Shown here in pieces: positions 14,901 through 16,470 of a DNA stretch of 16,470 nt. The stretch comes from UBA6049 sp965662345. GTDB taxonomy: Bacteria; Bacteroidota; Bacteroidia; Flavobacteriales_G; Salibacteraceae. Under the pieces are notes generated by a model. The model did not search any database. It saw only the letters and a program-made list of their open reading frames with translations, and was not told the DNA's origin. The stretch is from NCBI GenBank assembly GCA_965662345.1, contig CBFIHE010000042.1, forward strand, positions 1 through 16,470, written 5' to 3'. Position 1 is the first letter of the stretch; every line of letters starts with the position of its first letter. The translations under genes were made by a program, and so were the position numbers.

Positions 14901-16099
14901 CAGGCGCCCCTTACACTTACTTCTGGCAAGGGTTAAACGGAAATGTTGGAACTGTTCCTGCATGTCCGGATAACGATACGGTTTACTCTGTATATGCTAC
15001 GGATGTGAATGGATGCGTTTCTAATGTTGAACTAATTCAAGTTACATTATACGATTCATTGAGCGTTCATGCTGGTGGAGCTGCAATCATTTGCCCAGGC
15101 GAAGAAACCGAGATTAGTGCAATTGCAACAGGTGGTAACGCAGCAACGGGTTATAATTATTATTGGTCCCCAGTTCCTAGCCTAAGTAACCCATACACGG
15201 CAACAACAACAGCTGGGCCTAATGCTACTACAACGTATGAAGTGAAGCTAACGGATGGATGTGGTACACCTGCGGTAACAGATACGGTAACCGTAACAGT
15301 TAGTCCGCTTCCACAGCCAGACTTCCAAGCCCTAACACCTATATCAGGATGTGAGCCAGTAGATGTTGTTTTAGAGAACTTAACAGCTCCAGCTCAATTT
15401 GTTGAGTGGAATATTGGTGAAGCAATTACCGCATCGGGCTTTGTGGTAGACTTGTTAGACTTGACTGAAGGTGAGTATGATGTGACTATGACAGTGACCT
15501 CTCCTGACGGGTGTGTTGAAAGTGTTACTAAAAGAGGATTCATTAATGTGAACCCTATTCCTGAGGCAGACTTCTCTATGACTCCGAATCCGACAACAAT
15601 TTTCAATACAACCATCCAATTCCAAAACTTGTCATCAATTGACTCAAAAGACTACACTTGGGATTTTGCAGGATTCGCAACTTCAGATGAAAAGAATCCG
15701 ATCTATCAGTTCCCTGCAGACACAGGAAGCTATGTAGTTGAACTCACTTCTGTAACTGATAGCGGTTGTGTTGATACACACGAAGGAGTCTTACGAATTG
15801 GAGATGAATATAATTTCTACATCCCTAATTCATTCACGCCAAATGGCGATGGTTTAAATGATATCTTTAAGGTTGAAGCTATAGGTGTAGACTTGAATAA
15901 CTTTGATATGAAGGTTTATGACCGTTGGGGCCAAGAAGTTTTTGCTACAACTGATCTTGCTTCAGGCTGGGATGGTAGCATCAATGGTTCAACGAGTACA
16001 GCACCAAATGGAATCTACGTTTGGAAAATAACACTTAAAGACGCCAAAGACAGTAAAAGCGCTTACGAGTATACCGGAACGGTAAATCTAATTCGTTAA
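11936..16099 (+). CDS. Large SprB-repeat surface protein with gliding-associated T9SS C-terminal domain (1387 aa)
   Basis: A signal peptide (about 1-22, cleaved near QA-SHVGGG) precedes an N-terminal module (about 23-275) that opens ASHVGGGYFYYSC, a start shared by many Bacteroidota T9SS cargo proteins. Beta-rich domains follow (about 300-565). Five SprB-type repeats lie at about 575-640, 655-720, 735-800, 815-880 and 892-955, with cores such as CFGAQNGVIEVFASGGTAPY, CYDDGSGEIALFGSGGTAPL and CNGLADGQISILASGGTPPY. Further Ig-like domains come next, then a PKD-like domain (about 1205-1290, YTWDFAGFATSDEKNP). The end (about 1293-1387) is the gliding-motility-associated C-terminal domain: IPNSFTPNGDGLNDIFKVEA, VYDRWGQEVF, WDGSINGS and PNGIYVWKI. 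The protein should be secreted by T9SS and be surface-exposed or adhesive. No SprF/PorP partner gene follows within the window. Cys are frequent, one near the start of each repeat. Confidence 0.92.
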   Translation: MKRLLPFLIVLLALFTTENAQASHVGGGYFYYSCISGNQYQITFVFWRDCDGISAPASITAGFTSACGGTATAFLSQQSSQTVEVSQLCPTALPNSTCNNGFLPGYQQYVYTGTVTLNPPCSTWTMSHSISARNPVTNLSISGNAYWYGTLNNVNAGCPNNNSPIFTSQPIPYYCTGQQVQFNPGVIEPDGDSLSFSLVSALTSATGTANYGAGFSPTNPFGAASPVTFSNSTGQMSFVPTTPGNYVVVIEVCEYRNGVQLGCVMREFQIVIQTCNNSSPYMPFGISNFQGSGTVLDSNSLLVCVGDSFSFDVLFVDTLVANQTIGDSITILTNAGTVLPGATVTTINGDSAILTVSWLTSPGSPVFNNFIVEIEDDACPINGLGIYQFDIAVIPATYAGPDITLCGYDDSAFVNVVGGDTFTWNLLSGDPLNFGVNIKDTIGTDGNNMWFKPDSSSTYEVTSNLSSQCLNKDTLNINVRQIDVGPDTALCRGDTMTMGLNLAGTIPCASGTENYFWSPTIGLSNPNARNPLLTVQPGQLTTMYTVVYDDGCGCLTADSFLIEVSDIAEPTTTWQKLNCGIDDGVIDVTANQGFAPYLYSIDNGASYDTATVFDSLAIGYYDVLVQDSLGCISPLHIDTVLDPNTPIIDSVQISDVTCFGAQNGVIEVFASGGTAPYTYSNDSSLTFQTNNIFSGLSPDTFYIGLEDAGLCKSIPAPYVVNTNNQMQVDSVIIKNLDCYDDGSGEIALFGSGGTAPLSYSIDNGVTYQATGQFVGLSAGSYVAIIMDSIGCTTTPQIIDITQPTRINVNMNIDHDTCYDACGGKATATVSGGSVPYTFNWYGYGSNGNTSNNLCAGTYQFRVIDNINCVFDTAYVINQPTELVIDSIISDDISCNGLADGQISILASGGTPPYKYSVDGGVTVSSSNNFSALSKGTYDVMVFDSAQRCMDITTVTLNEPSPVVLTAATNSTKICVSTCANLSASASGGTGAPYTYFWQGLNGNVGTVPACPDNDTVYSVYATDVNGCVSNVELIQVTLYDSLSVHAGGAAIICPGEETEISAIATGGNAATGYNYYWSPVPSLSNPYTATTTAGPNATTTYEVKLTDGCGTPAVTDTVTVTVSPLPQPDFQALTPISGCEPVDVVLENLTAPAQFVEWNIGEAITASGFVVDLLDLTEGEYDVTMTVTSPDGCVESVTKRGFINVNPIPEADFSMTPNPTTIFNTTIQFQNLSSIDSKDYTWDFAGFATSDEKNPIYQFPADTGSYVVELTSVTDSGCVDTHEGVLRIGDEYNFYIPNSFTPNGDGLNDIFKVEAIGVDLNNFDMKVYDRWGQEVFATTDLASGWDGSINGSTSTAPNGIYVWKITLKDAKDSKSAYEYTGTVNLIR

Positions 16100-16116
16100 G
16101 TTGTTTGGTAGTTATG

Positions 16117-16148
16117 AAAAAGGCGCTGATTTATCAGCGCCTTTTTTT
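16117..16148. terminator. Strong bidirectional intrinsic terminator
   Basis: GGCGCTGA (16122-16129) pairs perfectly with TCAGCGCC (16134-16141) around a TTTA loop, with five A before and seven T after. It follows the SprB-repeat gene by 17 nt and serves the convergent patatin-like gene as well. Confidence 0.92.
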
Positions 16149-16162
16149 ATGTCATTTAAAAT

Positions 16163-16470
16163 CTATATCGAATTTTTAAATCGTTTCCACCAGCTGTACT
16201 TAACTGCCTCAAAGAGCTTAGGGTCTGCCTTTTGTAAAGCCATTTGAGCCGCATTGTAACCAGCATCATAGATTTCTTTAATGTGTTTGGTATCTAACAA
16301 GTCGTAATTACCAATACCTTCAGGTTCTATGTAAATGTCACAATCAGGTTCTATAGACTCCGCACCAGCATTTACGCTTAATTGAAAGGCTCTTGCGGCA
16401 ATATCTGTAATGGAACCAATCTTATCAATAGGTTTCACTGGACTTATGTTTACCCCAATTATGACGGCAA
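16163..16470 (-). CDS. C-terminal fragment of a patatin-like phospholipase family protein
   Basis: The leftward frame stays open to the right window edge, so the gene starts outside; the GTG at 16436-16438 is only an internal codon. The visible 102 residues read AVIIGVNISPVKPIDKIG, then AARAFQLSVNA, then DCDIYIEPEGIGNYDLLDTK and IKEIYDAGYNAAQMAL, ending WWKRFKNSI. The strand VIIGVNISP and the IYIEPEGIGNYD followed by a helix with AGYNAA match the C-terminal part of bacterial patatin-like (RssA-type) hydrolases, which cleave acyl esters of lipids with a Ser-Asp dyad. The Gly-x-Ser-x-Gly motif and the catalytic Asp lie outside the window, so activity cannot be judged. It is convergent with the SprB-repeat gene and shares its terminator. 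Confidence 0.72.
   Translation of the reverse strand, partial: AVIIGVNISPVKPIDKIGSITDIAARAFQLSVNAGAESIEPDCDIYIEPEGIGNYDLLDTKHIKEIYDAGYNAAQMALQKADPKLFEAVKYSWWKRFKNSI

Noticed and set aside
11936..16099. A CRISPR or tandem DNA repeat signal in the SprB-repeat region
   Set aside because: Repetition is at protein level, with 65-80 residue units of divergent DNA. There are no short identical DNA repeats with unique spacers.
16163..16438. A complete 91-residue protein starting at the GTG near 16438
   Set aside because: The frame remains open to the window edge and the upstream residues VIIGVNISP fit the patatin-like fold, so this is a partial gene rather than a small complete one.

Overview
The window looks like a chromosomal segment from a member of the Bacteroidota, most likely Flavobacteriales. 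The basis is a giant secreted protein with SprB-type repeats and a gliding-motility-associated type IX secretion (T9SS) C-terminal domain, a DUF5916-type outer-membrane protein, AT-rich intergenic DNA, no obvious Shine-Dalgarno sequences, and -7 boxes of the Bacteroidota TAnnTTTG type. No tRNA, rRNA, CRISPR array, integrase, transposase or known defence island is visible. The species cannot be named from this sequence.

Layout. A leftward gene fragment (1-550, possibly a PLP-dependent enzyme) is divergent from a rightward TerB-like gene (847-1275), across a spacer holding a two-copy direct repeat and a promoter box. A perfect 32-nt palindrome (1322-1353) acts as a bidirectional terminator. Next comes a leftward three-gene cluster (3953 to 1375): a small Cys-rich membrane protein, a lipoprotein of the 5'-nucleotidase/SoxB superfamily lacking the nucleotidase catalytic dyad, and an exported DsrE-family protein. 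Both intergenic gaps carry a GCAGG/CCTGC hairpin with a 10-nt loop exactly 6 nt after the upstream stop codon. Upstream lies a leftward DUF5916 outer-membrane protein (4040-6460).

Positions 6625-8317 read best as one exported-protein gene broken by three frame changes (about 8000-8019, 7216-7246 and 6824-6831). All flanking genes are open, so this is either a young pseudogene or local sequence error.

Rightward from 8480 are a 1078-residue Asp-box (BNR/VPS10-like) propeller protein and a 1387-residue SprB-repeat T9SS substrate, each with its own candidate promoter. A strong hairpin terminator separates the latter from the convergent C-terminal end of a patatin-like phospholipase gene at the right edge.

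Functionally, most genes encode envelope or secreted proteins: two exported sulfur or phosphoester-type proteins, an outer-membrane barrel, a secreted propeller and a surface adhesin-like protein. I found no clear new multi-gene system. The best candidates for a second look are the SoxB-like/DsrE cluster with its twin hairpins and the triply frameshifted repeat-protein gene.
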